From: an uncultured Acetatifactor sp.
GTDB lineage: Bacteria; Bacillota; Clostridia; Lachnospirales; Lachnospiraceae
Direction: 5' to 3'
Length of the DNA stretch: 15,104 bases
Assembly (NCBI GenBank): GCA_934394665.1
Contig: CAKRRS010000069.1
Location: forward strand, 1-15,104
Shown: positions 1-7,476 of the stretch, piece after piece
How the letters are laid out: every line of letters starts with the position of its first letter
How positions within the stretch are numbered: position 1 is the stretch's first letter
Program-made: the position numbers and the translations under genes
The notes under the pieces: generated by a model
The model's database searches: none
Told to the model about the DNA's origin: nothing
What the model saw: only the letters and a program-made list of their open reading frames with translations

Positions 1-47
1 CGTTACAGCTACCAGAAGGCATTCTGTCCGTTCCGGGAGTTCGTCCG

Positions 48-71
48 GTTAGCCAATGATCATTAACTAAC
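48..71. repeat. Imperfect 24-bp palindrome downstream of gltD
   Basis: The arms GTTAG and CTAAC flank the perfect core AATGATCATT, with one 2-bp mismatched step on each side (CC opposite AA). It lies 15 bp beyond the gltD stop codon. No T-run follows on the minus strand, so it is a poor intrinsic terminator for gltD, though it could protect the 3' end of the mRNA. The remainder of 1-86 shows nothing else I can support. Confidence 0.35.
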
Positions 72-86
72 TTTCAATTTACTTCT

Positions 87-1580
87 CTACTGGATCACCA
101 GATTCGAGTACCCCATCAGGCTCTCATCGACAGCATGTGCCGCCTCTCTGCCTTCGCGGATGGCCCATACGACCAGAGACTGGCCTCTGTGCATATCTCC
201 GGTGACGAAGACATTCTCCACGCTGGTCTGGTATTTACCGGGAGCAGTCTTGACGTTGGTGCGTTCGTTGAGTTCCACGCCGAAAGCGTCGGTAATGTAT
301 TTCTGGCTTCCAAGGAATCCTGCGGCGATGAGTACCACTTCCGCATCCAGGATCTGTTCACTGCCGGAGATCTCCTGCATCTTCATGCGCCCGGTCGCAG
401 GGTCTTTCTCCCAGGACAGCTTCACGATCTTGACCGCTTTTAAGTTGCCGTTCTTGTCCTTGATGAATTCCTTGACGGTAGATTCGTAGATGCGCGGATC
501 ATGACCGTAAACCGCGATAGCCTCCTCCTGACCGTAGTCGGTCTTGCAGACCTTCGGCCATTCGGGCCAGGGATTGTTCTCTGCTCTCTTATCCGGAGCC
601 TTGGGCATCATCTCGATCTGGGTCACAGACTTGGCACCGTGACGGATGGAAGTTCCCACGCAGTCATTTCCGGTATCACCGCCGCCGATGATGATCACAT
701 TTTTGCCCTTGGTCTCCACATATTTTTTGTCTTCAAAATTTGAATCCAGAAGACTCTTGGTATTGGCTTTCAGGAAATCCACCGCAAAATAGATTCCCTT
801 GGCATCTCTGCCGGGAGCATTGATGTCTCTGGGATTAGAAGCACCGCATGCCAGTACGATACGGTCAAAATCATGCAAAAGCTTGGAGGCTTTGATGTCC
901 TTGCCGATATCGGTTCCCGTAACGAAGACGACACCCTCTTCCTTCATAATATTGATCTTGCGCTCAATAATCTGTTTTTCCAGCTTCATGTTGGGGATGC
1001 CGTACATCAACAGTCCTCCCACACGATCGGAACGCTCGAATACCGTTACCTGATGTCCTCTCTGGTTCAGCAGATCCGCCGCTGCCAGCCCGGAAGGGCC
1101 GCTGCCGATGACTGCTACCTTTTTGCCGGTGCGTACCACAGGCGGCTTGGCTGCTGCGTAGCCCTCGTTGTAAGCATTTTCAATGATGGCATATTCGTTC
1201 TCCTTGGTGGAGACCGGATCCCCGTTCAGTCCACAGGTACATGCCGCTTCACACAGAGCCGGACATACCCTCGAAGTAAATTCCGGGAAATTGTTGGTCT
1301 TCTTCAATCTGTTATAAGCCTGCTGCCAGTTGCCGGTATATACCAGGTCATTCCACTCCGGCACCAGATTGTGCAGGGGGCATCCGCTTGCCATGCCGCA
1401 GATCATCATACCGGACTGGCAGAACGGCACGCCGCATTCCATACATCTGGCACCCTGCAAACGCTGCTTTTCCTTCGGCAGATGCTCATGGAATTCATTA
1501 AAATGCTGTATTCTCTTCTTAGGATCCTCAGCCACGCTGACTTCCCTTTTATATTCCATAAATCCAGTTGGTTTTCCCAT
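87..1580 (-). CDS. gltD: Glutamate synthase (NADPH-type) small/beta subunit GltD
   Basis: This subunit oxidises NAD(P)H and passes electrons through FAD and iron-sulfur clusters to GltB for reductive glutamate formation. The protein is 497 aa, a normal length for the family. The N-terminal cluster domain shows cysteines at about 46, 49, 54, 67, 106, 110 and 114. The FAD-binding GxGxxG is at 159-164 and a second dinucleotide fold (NAD(P)H) has GGGDTG at 299-304. The C-terminal VFVTGDMHRG stretch is the usual closing FAD contact. An ATG five codons upstream exists, but GGAGAG lies 7 nt before the chosen ATG and overlaps that upstream ATG, so MGKPTG is the better start. It is the second gene after gltB, separated by a 152-bp hairpin-rich spacer, and is presumably co-transcribed. 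Family assignment is firm; NADPH rather than NADH preference is inferred. Confidence 0.96.
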   Translation of the reverse strand: MGKPTGFMEYKREVSVAEDPKKRIQHFNEFHEHLPKEKQRLQGARCMECGVPFCQSGMMICGMASGCPLHNLVPEWNDLVYTGNWQQAYNRLKKTNNFPEFTSRVCPALCEAACTCGLNGDPVSTKENEYAIIENAYNEGYAAAKPPVVRTGKKVAVIGSGPSGLAAADLLNQRGHQVTVFERSDRVGGLLMYGIPNMKLEKQIIERKINIMKEEGVVFVTGTDIGKDIKASKLLHDFDRIVLACGASNPRDINAPGRDAKGIYFAVDFLKANTKSLLDSNFEDKKYVETKGKNVIIIGGGDTGNDCVGTSIRHGAKSVTQIEMMPKAPDKRAENNPWPEWPKVCKTDYGQEEAIAVYGHDPRIYESTVKEFIKDKNGNLKAVKIVKLSWEKDPATGRMKMQEISGSEQILDAEVVLIAAGFLGSQKYITDAFGVELNERTNVKTAPGKYQTSVENVFVTGDMHRGQSLVVWAIREGREAAHAVDESLMGYSNLVIQ

Positions 1581-1588
1581 GGTGACTC

Positions 1589-1622
1589 TCTCCATTCTGC
1601 AGACGCTTCAGCGTCGAAAGAA
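1589..1622 (-). repeat. Leader element copy 1 (small hairpin plus SD region of gltD)
   Basis: On the minus strand this reads a 5-bp hairpin GACGC-TGAA-GCGTC (1602-1615), then TGCAGAATGGAGA containing the gltD Shine-Dalgarno. A matching element sits directly before the MraY-like gene at 10639-10672. The 20 bases of 1589-1608 differ from 10639-10658 at a single position. The repeat ends close to the start codon in both places. Its nature (mobile miniature repeat, structured 5' UTR element, or protein/sRNA target) cannot be told from two copies. Confidence 0.6.
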
Positions 1623-1655
1623 TCGCGAACTAAATTTCAAATTTAGTTCTGCGAT
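1622..1655. repeat. Inverted repeat C in the gltB-gltD spacer
   Basis: This is a near-perfect palindrome. The core arms GAACTAAATTT and AAATTTAGTTC are separated by one base. They are extended by ATCGC and GCGAT with a single unpaired T at 1650, giving 16 complementary pairs in total. In RNA it would form one long AU-rich hairpin. Confidence 0.8.
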
Positions 1656-1657
1656 AA

Positions 1658-1689
1658 ACTGATTTGTGGCGTCCGCGGCACAAATCAGT
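1658..1689. repeat. Inverted repeat B in the gltB-gltD spacer
   Basis: Perfect 11-bp arms, ACTGATTTGTG (1658-1668) and CACAAATCAGT (1679-1689), surround a 10-base GC-rich loop. It is two bases from repeat C and directly abuts repeat A. No T-run follows on either strand, so it is not a classical terminator. Confidence 0.8.
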
Positions 1690-1725
1690 GTGTGAAAAGC
1701 AATCTATTGAGATTGCTTTTCGCAC
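1690..1725. repeat. Inverted repeat A just downstream of the gltB stop
   Basis: The arms 1690-1705 and 1710-1725 pair over 16 positions with one mismatch (1693/1722) around a 4-base loop. It begins 7 bp after the gltB stop codon. On the minus strand the second arm ends in TTTTCACAC, so it is at most a leaky terminator. A 3'-end-protecting or processing hairpin that sets the gltB to gltD ratio is an alternative; both are inference. Confidence 0.75.
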
Positions 1726-1732
1726 TCTCCTC

Positions 1733-4700
1733 CTACTTTCTGGTGTTGGCATAGAATGCTTCAATCTGCGCCTGCTCTGCGCTCAGTCCCTTTTCCTCCA
1801 TCTGTACAATGGTCTTCAATACTCTCTCATAGTCATGCGGGATGATCTTCTTGAACTTGGGCAGATACTCTCCAAAGTTATCCAGCACTTCCTTACCCTT
1901 GGCGGAATTGGTCAGTGCCACATGCTCCTGGATCATGGATTTCAGTTCCAGTACATCATATTTGGACGTGATCTCGCTGGAAGATACCATTTCCTTATTT
2001 AATCTCTTATACAGATCATTGCCTTCATCCAATACATAAGCGATACCGCCGCTCATACCTGCTGCAAAGTTCTTACCGGTGGAACCCAATACTACCACAC
2101 GTCCGCCGGTCATGTACTCACAGCCGTGATCGCCTACGCCCTCTACTACCGCAATCGCACCGGAGTTACGTACACAGAAACGTTCGCCTGCCACACCATT
2201 GATAAATGCTTTACCGGAGGTTGCACCGTACAATGCCACGTTACCGATGATGATATTGTCCTCTGCCTTGAACCTGCTGCCCTGGGGCGGATATACCACC
2301 AGCTTACCACCGGATAATCCTTTGCCGAAATAGTCGTTGCTGTCGCCCACCAGCTCCAGGGTCAGTCCCTTGGGGATAAAGGCTCCGAAGGACTGTCCGC
2401 CGGCGCCCTTACACAGTACATGGTAGGTATCTTCTTCCACATCATCACCCAGTTTTCTGGTGATCTCGCTTCCGAGGATCGTACCGAAGGCACGGTCGGT
2501 GTTGCTGACATCGACTTCAATGCTGCGCTTCTGTCCTGCGTCGATAGCCTTGCCAAGCTGTTTTAACAGGACTTTCTCATCCAGCGTCTTTTCCAGCTGG
2601 AAGTCATATACCTGCTTCGGATCAAAAGTGACCTTCTGCTTGCTGCCCTCGTAAGGGTTGCTTAAGATCTGTGTCAGATCCACTTCCTGCTGACGGTCTG
2701 TCAGATGCTCTTTTCTCTTCAGCAGATCGGTTCTGCCGACCAGTTCATCTACGGTACGCACGCCCAGTGCTGCCATATATTCCCGCAGCTCCTGTGCGAT
2801 AAATTTCATAAAGTTTTCCACATATTCCGGCTTACCGCGGAAGTTTTTACGCAGCTCCGGATTCTGGGTAGCCACACCGACCGGGCAGGTATCCAGATTA
2901 CATACTCTCATCATGACACAGCCCATGGTCACCAGCGGAGCGGTGGCAAAACCGAATTCCTCCGCGCCCAGAATTGCTGCGATAGCTACATCTCTGCCGC
3001 TCATGAGCTTACCGTCGGTCTCGATACGGACTTTATTACGCAGTCCGTTCATGATCAGGGTCTGATGGGTCTCTGCCAGTCCCAGTTCCCAGGGAAGTCC
3101 GGCATTGTGGATGGAGTTCCTCGGTGCCGCACCGGTACCACCGTCATAACCGGATACCAGAATGACCTGGGCTCCTGCCTTGGCTACACCGGCTGCAACG
3201 GTTCCGACACCGGCTTCCGATACCAGTTTTACGGAGATCCGTGCCTGAGTGTTGGCATTTTTCAGATCGTAGATCAGCTGCGCCAGATCCTCAATGGAAT
3301 AAATATCGTGATGAGGCGGCGGAGAGATCAAGGACACACCGGGTGTGGAATGTCTGGTCTTGGCGATCCAGGGATATACCTTTCCTCCGGGCAGATGTCC
3401 GCCCTCGCCGGGTTTTGCTCCCTGTGCCATCTTGATCTGAATCTCCTGTGCGCTTACCAGATAGCGGCTGGTGACGCCGAAACGTCCGCTGGCTACCTGC
3501 TTGATGGCGGAACAACGGTTCAGTCCATCCGGTCCTACGGTCAGACGATCCAGATCCTCGCCGCCCTCACCGGAGTTGCTCTTGCCGTGCAGATGGTTCA
3601 TAGCGATGGCCATGGTCTCATGGGCTTCCTTGGAGATGGAGCCGTAGGACATGGCACCGGTCTTGAATCTGGTCACGATGGACTCTACCGGCTCTACCTC
3701 TTCGATCGGCACACCTTTTTTCGGATAATTGAAGTCCATCAGGCCTCTGAGATTCTTGATGGAATCTTCATCATTTACCATAGCGGTGTACTGTTTGAAC
3801 ATCCGGTAATCACCGCGTCTGGTAGATTCCTGTAACATGTGGATCGTGGCAGGATTGTACAGATGCTCGTCACCGCCGCTGCGCATCTTGTGATGTCCGG
3901 GGCTGTTTAAGGTCAGGTCATTTTTCAGTCCCAGCGGATCAAATGCCTGCGAGTGCAGGTCGTCTACCTGCTGCTCAATATCTTTTAAGGTGATACCTCC
4001 CACACGACATACGGTGTTAGAGAAATACTTACTGATCACTTCCGGTGCGATACCGATAGCCTCGAAGATCTGGGACCCCTGATAGGACTGGATGGTGCTG
4101 ATGCCCATCTTGGAAGCGATCTTGACGATGCCGTGGAGGACAGCATTGTTATAGTCATCCACTGCTGCGTAGTAATCCTTGTCCAGCATATTGCTCTCGA
4201 TCAGCTCCTTGATGGTATCCTGTGCCAGATAAGGGTTGATAGCGCAGGCACCATAACCGAGCAGTGTAGCAAAATGGTGTACTTCTCTGGGTTCGCCGGA
4301 TTCCAGGATCAGTGCGACTCTGGTTCTCTTCTTGGTGCGTACCAGATACTGGTTCAGGGCGGATACGGCAAGCAGGGAAGGAATGGGCACATGGTTCTCG
4401 TCCACGCCTCTGTCGGACAGGATCAGAATATTCACACCGTCTCTGTAAGCTCTGTCCACTTCCACAAACAGACGGTCAATGGCACGCTCAAGGCTTGTGT
4501 TCTTATAATATACGATCGGTACGACTTCTACCTTGAAGCCGTCTACTTTCATGTTCTTGATCTTCAGCAGATCGGTATTCGTCAGGATCGGGTTGTTGAC
4601 CTTCAGAACATTACAGTTCTTCGGAGTCTCCTCCAGAATGTTGCCCTCGGTACCGATGTATACGGTGGTGGAGGTCACGATCTCCTCACGGATGGCATCA

Positions 4701-6280
4701 ATAGGCGGGTTAGTCACCTGTGCAAACAGCTGCTTGAAATAATGAAACAACGGATGATTCGTCTTACTCAAAACGGGCAGCGGGGTATCCACGCCCATGG
4801 CTGCGATGGCTTCGCTGCCATTCTTTGCCATCGGCAGTATGCTCTGCTTCATTTCATCATAGGTGTAGCCAAAAGCCTTCTGCATCCGCTGGCGCTCTTC
4901 GTAGGTGTATTCCGGTACACGATAGTTCGGGATATGGATGCTTTTCAGTTCGGTCAGATTGTTATCCAGCCATTCTCCATAAGGTTGTCTGGAAGCATAT
5001 TTTTCCTTGATCTCTTCGTCGTCGATCACTCTGCCCTGTACAGTATCGACCAGGAGCATCTTACCGGGACGAAGTCTTTCTTTTACTTTGATCTTCGTGG
5101 GATCAATGGGAAGGACACCTACCTCGGAGGACAGGATCAGGGTATCATCGTCGGTGATCAGATAACGGGAAGGACGCAGACCGTTTCTGTCCAGCACAGC
5201 TCCCATGATATCTCCGTCGGAGAACAGGATGGATGCCGGGCCATCCCAGGGCTCCATCATAGTCGCATAATATTGGTAGAAATCGCGCTTCGTCTGGGAC
5301 ATTGCCTTATTATTCGCCCAGGGTTCCGGAATGGCAATCATCACTGCCAAAGGCAGCTCCATGCCGCTCATTACCAGGAACTCTAATGTGTTATCTAACA
5401 TTGCGGAATCGGAACCGGTCTTGCTGATGGCAGGCAGTACCTTGTGCAGCTGTCCTTTCAGATGTTCGGATTCCATGTTCTCCTCACGGGCCAGCATCTT
5501 GTCGGCGTTGCCGCGGATGGTGTTGATCTCACCGTTGTGTACCATCAGGCGGTTCGGATGTGCACGCTCCCAGCTGGGGTTGGTGTTCGTGGAGAAACGA
5601 GAATGTACCATGGCAATGGCGGATTCGAAATCTTCACTCTGTAAGTCCGCGAAGAAGGTACGCAGCTGTCCTACCAGGAACATTCCTTTATATACGATGG
5701 TTCTGCTGGAAAGGGAAACCACATAGGTATCATCGGAAGACTGCTCAAATACACGTCTTGCAATATACAGTCTGCGGTCGAAGGGAAGTCCTTTTTCCAC
5801 ATCCGCAGGCTTTTTCACAAAGCCCTGCATGATGTAAGGCATGCACTCTACTGCCTTATGTCCCAGCACATTGGGGAAAGTGGGCACTTCACGCCAGCCG
5901 AGGAATTCCATTCCTTCCTTTTCCACAATGATCTCGAACATCTTCTTCGCCTGATTGCGGCGCAGCTCTTCCTGAGGGAAGAAGAACATGCCGACACCGT
6001 ATTCTCTCTCTCCGCCGATATCCATACCCAGCGCCTTTGTGACTCTTGCAAAAAATTTGTGAGGAATCTGGGTCAGAATACCGACACCGTCACCGGTCTT
6101 GCCTTCCGCATCCTTACCTGCTCTGTGTTCCAGATTCTCTACGATCTTCAGTGCATTCTCTACGGTAGCACGGCTTTTCTCACCATGAATATTGACACAG
6201 GCTCCGATACCACAGTTATCATGTTCGAATTCTTCCCGATATAACGGTGCCTTGGGCAGCTCCTGCTTTACATCAAACAT
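1733..6280 (-). CDS. gltB: Glutamate synthase large/alpha subunit GltB
   Basis: GltB hydrolyses glutamine and channels the ammonia to an FMN-bearing site where 2-oxoglutarate becomes glutamate. The protein is 1515 aa, full length for bacterial GltB. Cys23, in DNCGIGACV, is the class II amidotransferase nucleophile, so residues 1-22 should be a cleaved propeptide. The amidotransferase domain runs to roughly 430, followed by the central domain. The FMN-binding synthase barrel covers about 845-1195. Cysteines 1121, 1127 and 1132 (C-x5-C-x4-C) are the 3Fe-4S ligands. A C-terminal beta-helix domain rich in GxxGxxxG begins near 1250. AAAGGAG lies 6 nt before the ATG at 6278-6280, which beats an in-frame ATG 22 codons upstream. 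It is first in the gltBD unit, with its own intergenic promoter candidate. Confidence 0.97.
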   Translation of the reverse strand: MFDVKQELPKAPLYREEFEHDNCGIGACVNIHGEKSRATVENALKIVENLEHRAGKDAEGKTGDGVGILTQIPHKFFARVTKALGMDIGGEREYGVGMFFFPQEELRRNQAKKMFEIIVEKEGMEFLGWREVPTFPNVLGHKAVECMPYIMQGFVKKPADVEKGLPFDRRLYIARRVFEQSSDDTYVVSLSSRTIVYKGMFLVGQLRTFFADLQSEDFESAIAMVHSRFSTNTNPSWERAHPNRLMVHNGEINTIRGNADKMLAREENMESEHLKGQLHKVLPAISKTGSDSAMLDNTLEFLVMSGMELPLAVMIAIPEPWANNKAMSQTKRDFYQYYATMMEPWDGPASILFSDGDIMGAVLDRNGLRPSRYLITDDDTLILSSEVGVLPIDPTKIKVKERLRPGKMLLVDTVQGRVIDDEEIKEKYASRQPYGEWLDNNLTELKSIHIPNYRVPEYTYEERQRMQKAFGYTYDEMKQSILPMAKNGSEAIAAMGVDTPLPVLSKTNHPLFHYFKQLFAQVTNPPIDAIREEIVTSTTVYIGTEGNILEETPKNCNVLKVNNPILTNTDLLKIKNMKVDGFKVEVVPIVYYKNTSLERAIDRLFVEVDRAYRDGVNILILSDRGVDENHVPIPSLLAVSALNQYLVRTKKRTRVALILESGEPREVHHFATLLGYGACAINPYLAQDTIKELIESNMLDKDYYAAVDDYNNAVLHGIVKIASKMGISTIQSYQGSQIFEAIGIAPEVISKYFSNTVCRVGGITLKDIEQQVDDLHSQAFDPLGLKNDLTLNSPGHHKMRSGGDEHLYNPATIHMLQESTRRGDYRMFKQYTAMVNDEDSIKNLRGLMDFNYPKKGVPIEEVEPVESIVTRFKTGAMSYGSISKEAHETMAIAMNHLHGKSNSGEGGEDLDRLTVGPDGLNRCSAIKQVASGRFGVTSRYLVSAQEIQIKMAQGAKPGEGGHLPGGKVYPWIAKTRHSTPGVSLISPPPHHDIYSIEDLAQLIYDLKNANTQARISVKLVSEAGVGTVAAGVAKAGAQVILVSGYDGGTGAAPRNSIHNAGLPWELGLAETHQTLIMNGLRNKVRIETDGKLMSGRDVAIAAILGAEEFGFATAPLVTMGCVMMRVCNLDTCPVGVATQNPELRKNFRGKPEYVENFMKFIAQELREYMAALGVRTVDELVGRTDLLKRKEHLTDRQQEVDLTQILSNPYEGSKQKVTFDPKQVYDFQLEKTLDEKVLLKQLGKAIDAGQKRSIEVDVSNTDRAFGTILGSEITRKLGDDVEEDTYHVLCKGAGGQSFGAFIPKGLTLELVGDSNDYFGKGLSGGKLVVYPPQGSRFKAEDNIIIGNVALYGATSGKAFINGVAGERFCVRNSGAIAVVEGVGDHGCEYMTGGRVVVLGSTGKNFAAGMSGGIAYVLDEGNDLYKRLNKEMVSSSEITSKYDVLELKSMIQEHVALTNSAKGKEVLDNFGEYLPKFKKIIPHDYERVLKTIVQMEEKGLSAEQAQIEAFYANTRK

Positions 6281-6412
6281 ATCGTTCTCCTTTCCGGTCT
6301 CTCTTACTTCTCTTTTTCTTAGTATTGCTACACCTTTGAAATACATTTTATGATCTGCAATACAAGATGACTGTTACTATTCCACCTTATTTGCTAAATT
6401 CCTAAGGGTAAC

Positions 6413-6459
6413 AAAAAAGGTCGCAAAGAGACTTCTTACTCGCCTCTTTGCGACCTTTT
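6413..6459 (-). terminator. Strong terminator-type hairpin in the gltB upstream region
   Basis: The arms 6415-6430 and 6444-6459 are perfectly complementary over 16 bp around a 13-base loop. On the minus strand the stem (GGTCGCAAAGAG / CTCTTTGCGACC) runs straight into six Ts (6418-6413), the form of an intrinsic terminator. It could end the four-gene transcript whose last gene stops at 6640. Because the best gltB promoter lies immediately before it, it could instead be an attenuator in the gltB leader. On the plus strand only four Ts follow. Confidence 0.8.
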
Positions 6460-6463
6460 CTGT

Positions 6464-6492
6464 ACTATACACCTATTTTTCTCGTTTGTAAA
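6464..6492 (-). promoter_or_regulatory. Candidate sigma-A promoter for gltB
   Basis: On the minus strand TTTACA (6492-6487) and TATAGT (6469-6464) are separated by exactly 17 bp, one mismatch from consensus in each box. The predicted start near 6457 is at the very beginning of the 16-bp hairpin arm, leaving a leader of about 177 nt before gltB. Confidence 0.5.
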
Positions 6493-6511
6493 TATAGATT
6501 TTTCTTTGAAT

Positions 6512-6528
6512 TGTCAGATTATTTGTCA
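6512..6528. promoter_or_regulatory. Possible GlnR/TnrA-type site
   Basis: TGTCA-N7-TGTCA matches the TGTNA-N7-TNACA consensus of the GlnR/TnrA nitrogen regulators at all but one fixed position. It is centred about 63 bp upstream of the predicted gltB start. The region is AT-rich and the second half is a direct rather than inverted copy, so a chance match is quite possible. Confidence 0.25.
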
Positions 6529-6639
6529 ATTCCTATTTGGAATCTGTATTATCTGAAAACTTGTATTAATATCAATTTATTATTGCCCTTATTATACAAT
6601 TTCAACGTGCAAACTCTTATTTTCTTCTGGTTTCACCTT

Positions 6640-7437
6640 TTACTTTTTCTTCCGATACACTTTACTCATCAGTCCCTGATAGATTCCGGAAAAATGTCTG
6701 CTCTCTGCCAGTGCCGTCCGGAGCGGTGCCAGTGTCAATGCCATGGCAGCCCGGTAGCGGAACAATTCCGACGGGTTCATATACTTTTCCGTAATTTCCT
6801 TATGTTCTTCGGCACTGCGCTTTAAGTTTTCCTTGGTCTCGGAATAGCCTCCGCCCTCATAGGAAGACACTGTGAGACCCAGATATTGCATAGGTGCCTT
6901 GGCACGATAATAGCACCATAAAAAATGCTCATAATCCGCACGGATCTTATAGTTCGGTTCATAAGGCTTCTGCCTGCACAGGTCTGCCCCATAGAAACAG
7001 GACTGATGGCACGGGATATTGCGGTAACAAACGAATCCCGTTATTTCGGGTGGCGCCGAAATCTTTGTGTTTGTTTTGGCACTGAACGTATCCCCGTAAT
7101 AGATTCCCTGCGTTTTCACAGGATGCGCCGCCATATAATCCGCGGTCTGCTGCAGGACTTTCCTGTCATAAAACAGATCCCCACAATTTAAGAACAGAAT
7201 GTAGTCTCCTGTCACATGGGAAACCGCCTGATTCATGGCCTCATAGATGCTGTGATCCACTTCCTGCCAGACATGGATCCGCACGTCTTCGCGCATTGCT
7301 TCTATCGAACCGTCCCTGCTGCCGCCGTCTTTGACTATAACTTCATAATCCTGATAGGTCTGGGACAGGATACTGTCCAGTGTCTGATTCAATTTTTCAC
7401 CCGGATTCAGGCATACCACAATGATACTGAACTTCAT
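6640..7437 (-). CDS. Family 2 glycosyltransferase (GT-A fold)
   Basis: This 265-aa protein is a single-domain inverting glycosyltransferase. It opens with the FSIIVVCLNPG strand typical of GT2, then has KDGGSRDGS (residues 36-44) for the nucleotide-sugar base. LNCGD (83-87) sits at the position of the metal-binding DxD motif, as in the WcaE/WfgS-like subgroup that has NxGD there. No transmembrane segment is obvious; the C-terminal end is basic and may touch the membrane. Such enzymes add sugars to lipid-linked oligosaccharides for capsule or wall polysaccharide; donor and acceptor are unknown. The chosen ATG has GAGG 6 nt upstream; a start four codons earlier lacks a good site. It is the last gene of the run, 39 bp after the HAD-CPBP gene. 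Confidence 0.85.
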   Translation of the reverse strand: MKFSIIVVCLNPGEKLNQTLDSILSQTYQDYEVIVKDGGSRDGSIEAMREDVRIHVWQEVDHSIYEAMNQAVSHVTGDYILFLNCGDLFYDRKVLQQTADYMAAHPVKTQGIYYGDTFSAKTNTKISAPPEITGFVCYRNIPCHQSCFYGADLCRQKPYEPNYKIRADYEHFLWCYYRAKAPMQYLGLTVSSYEGGGYSETKENLKRSAEEHKEITEKYMNPSELFRYRAAMALTLAPLRTALAESRHFSGIYQGLMSKVYRKKK

Positions 7438-7476
7438 ATTCTTCCTCATTTTTGTGCATATTCTTTACATCGACAA

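Larger units (their letters stand above)
6281..6639. other. Gene-free interval upstream of gltB
   Basis: The 359 bp between the glycosyltransferase stop and the gltB start are AT-rich and hold no supported gene. They contain a candidate gltB promoter (6464-6492), a perfect 16-bp inverted repeat (6415-6459) and a GlnR/TnrA-like half-site pair (6512-6528). I see no convincing second promoter downstream of the hairpin, and nothing distinctive in 6530-6639. Confidence 0.6.

Noticed and set aside
1..66. Open plus-strand frame ending in TAA at 64-66, which could be the tail of a convergent gene
   Set aside because: Another frame (ending in TGA at 57-59) is equally open and neither 20-residue tail is recognisable, so no partial gene is called.
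873..1646. 257-aa plus-strand reading frame over gltD
   Set aside because: Antisense to the well-conserved GltD FAD and cluster domains; no independent support.
1690..1725. Inverted repeat A as a true terminator separating gltB and gltD
   Set aside because: Only four Ts follow before C, and gltD has no promoter I can find in the spacer, so full termination is unlikely.
1589..1725. Insertion sequence or transposon remnant
   Set aside because: No transposase fragment or clear target duplication flanks the repeats; a MITE-like origin remains only a possibility under the repeat findings.
2705..3835. 376-aa plus-strand reading frame inside gltB
   Set aside because: It is antisense to conserved gltB sequence, has no domain and no ribosome-binding site, and is best explained by codon composition of the true gene.
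4133..5386. 417-aa plus-strand reading frame inside gltB
   Set aside because: Antisense shadow of the GltB amidotransferase and central domains; the translation is low in recognisable motifs.
6281..6457. Glutamine or other known riboswitch in the gltB leader
   Set aside because: I could not match a known riboswitch core; only a weak CCTTA/TAAGG stem is visible after the main hairpin.
6448..6825. 125-aa plus-strand frame starting in the gltB upstream gap
   Set aside because: AT-rich non-coding sequence followed by antisense glycosyltransferase; no Shine-Dalgarno or homology is evident.
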